This document shows, piece after piece, positions 62,900-64,000 of a DNA stretch of 64,000 nt (position 1 is the first letter of the stretch; each line of letters begins with the position of its first letter). The DNA comes from Candidatus Zixiibacteriota bacterium (GTDB taxonomy: Bacteria > Zixibacteria > MSB-5A5 > GN15 > FEB-12): the NCBI GenBank assembly GCA_017999435.1, contig JAGNLV010000001.1, forward strand, positions 218,501-282,500, read 5' to 3'. The position numbers and the translations under genes were made by a program. Under the pieces are notes generated by a model. It did not search any database and was not told the origin of the DNA. It was given only the letters and a program-made list of their open reading frames with translations.

Positions 62900-64000
62900 C
62901 CTGTTTCCGCCTGCATTCCTGCACGACCGAAATGATCTCGCCGTCGACCACGAGCGTCTCCAGGCGGTCGCCGGGCGCCGTCTCCCCCGCACTTCGAACT
63001 ATCGTCTGGCCGGGTAGCCGCCGCGTGACCGAATACCCGCGGGCGAGAATAGCCAGCGGCGACAGAGCGTCCATCCGGGTCACGACCAAAGATAGACGGT
63101 TTCTGTACTTTTCAAAACTGTTTTTTCCCGCCGTCGCCAGCCGTTCCGCGGCGTGGTCGAGGCGCTGCTGGCGGTGGAACACCATCTCCATCGGCCGCGC
63201 GAGCACCGGGCGCGAGAGCGAACCTGCAAGCCGCCGCCGGGCCTCCCGCACCTGCCCCCCCAGGAGCGTCGCCTGCCGCACCACCAACTGCCGCACGAGC
63301 CGCCGCATCTCCTCGGCCGGCCAGACGGCCAGCTCGGCCGCCGCCGAGGGGGTCGGCGCCCGCATGTCGGCGGCGTAGTCGGCCAGCGTGAAATCGATCT
63401 CGTGCCCGACGGCCGAGATCACCGGGATGCGCGACCCGGCGATCGCCCGCACCGTGGTCTCCGTGTTGAACGGCCACAGGTCCTCCAGCGAGCCGCCGCC
63501 GCGCCCGACGATGAGCACGTCGATATCCGCCCGCGTGTTGAAATAGCGAATGCCCGCCGCGATCGTCGCCTCGGCCCCCTCCCCCTGCACCTGCGCCGGA
63601 TAGAGGATCAGCTCGACCGACCGGTTCCGCCGCCGCGCAATCTGCACGATATCCCGAATCGCCGCCCCCGTCGGCGAGGTCACGATCCCGATCTTCTGGG
63701 CAAAGCGCGGGAGAGGCTGCTTCCGCTCGGCCGCAAACAGCCCCTCGGCCGAGAGTTTCTCGTACAACTGGCGGTAGGCCAGTTCGAGCGGCCCGATTCC
63801 CACCGGCACAATCTTCCTGCAGTTGAGCTGGTACTGCCCCCCTTTTTCATAGACCGCGATATCCCCGAACGCGAGAACTTTCTGCCCGTTTTTCGGCTCG
63901 AATTTCAGCCCGTTCCCCAGCGACCGCCACATCACCCCCTTGAGGACGGCATTGTCGTCCTTGAGGCTGAAATACCGGTGGCCCGACGTGTGGTGGATGT
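62877..64000 (-). CDS. xseA: Exonuclease VII large subunit (5' end outside window)
   Basis: Large subunit of the single-strand-specific exonuclease VII. The gene is cut by the right edge of the window; the frame stays open to base 64000 and there reads HHTSGHRYFSLKDDNAVLKG, the OB-fold entry to the family. Inside are FAQKIGIVTSPTGAAIRDIV, DVLIVGRGGGSLEDLWPFN and ISAVGHEIDFTLADYAADMR, typical of the catalytic core, then a long helical C-terminal region and LARGYSV. About 373 residues are visible; the missing part is the N-terminal OB portion. Confidence 0.96.
   Translation of the reverse strand, partial: IHHTSGHRYFSLKDDNAVLKGVMWRSLGNGLKFEPKNGQKVLAFGDIAVYEKGGQYQLNCRKIVPVGIGPLELAYRQLYEKLSAEGLFAAERKQPLPRFAQKIGIVTSPTGAAIRDIVQIARRRNRSVELILYPAQVQGEGAEATIAAGIRYFNTRADIDVLIVGRGGGSLEDLWPFNTETTVRAIAGSRIPVISAVGHEIDFTLADYAADMRAPTPSAAAELAVWPAEEMRRLVRQLVVRQATLLGGQVREARRRLAGSLSRPVLARPMEMVFHRQQRLDHAAERLATAGKNSFEKYRNRLSLVVTRMDALSPLAILARGYSVTRRLPGQTIVRSAGETAPGDRLETLVVDGEIISVVQECRRKQDDEQEEA

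Overview
The window is a GC-rich bacterial chromosome segment in which almost every gene is on the minus strand. It contains no rRNA, transposase, phage gene, CRISPR array or plasmid function. Protein content suggests a Gram-negative member of the Fibrobacterota-Chlorobiota-Bacteroidota (FCB) superphylum or a related candidate phylum: a PorV/PorQ-type beta-barrel, an OMPP1/FadL-type protein, a PEGA-DUF5683 protein, and a secreted protein ending in a dockerin-like repeat pair of the kind common in Zixibacteria-like genomes. The placement is an inference from gene families; no 16S gene is present to test it.

Region 1 (1-12.5 kb) is accessory and envelope-related. It holds a sigma-54-dependent response regulator, a three-gene membrane/lipoprotein/PEGA set, a polyprenyl-phosphate sugar transferase, a PorV/PorQ-like protein, a small membrane protein, a GH57 glycosidase, a TPR protein and an OMPP1/FadL-like protein. 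The sugar transferase has a very good -24/-12 (sigma-54) promoter match upstream, which fits with the sigma-54 activator at the window's left end. The PorV/PorQ-like gene is followed by a strong intrinsic terminator, and the OMPP1 gene has a TTGACA-17-TATATT promoter.

Region 2 (12.6-25.1 kb) is mixed: tRNA-Arg, apt, acylphosphatase, a LOG-like protein, two tRNA-Pro genes, a 1190-residue secreted modular protein, surE with a DinB protein, a glycosyltransferase, the window's only plus-strand gene (an FAD-linked oxidoreductase), merR-gpsA-plsY, and a small membrane protein.

Region 3 (25.2-58.4 kb) is an almost unbroken translation/transcription supercluster read on the minus strand from tandem promoters near 58.3 kb: tRNA-Thr, tuf, rpmG, tRNA-Trp, secE, nusG, rplK-A-J-L, rpoB, rpoC, rpsL, rpsG, fusA, tuf, then the joined S10, spc and alpha operons down to rplQ and a terminator. 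The two tuf genes are nearly identical and form 1.2-kb direct repeats about 16 kb apart. Their codon use is strikingly G-ending, unlike every neighbour, except in the last ten codons. This is the most unusual sequence signal in the window and suggests a mosaic or imported tuf homogenised by gene conversion.

Region 4 (58.6-64 kb) has tRNA-Gly with its own promoter, then the operon xseA-xseB-ispA-dxs-nadK (exonuclease VII, isoprenoid precursors, NADP). xseA runs off the right edge. I found no convincing undescribed multi-gene system. The best leads are the mosaic tuf pair, the sigma-54 link to the sugar transferase, the modular dockerin-like secreted protein, and the low-complexity tails on ribosomal proteins L22 and S3.
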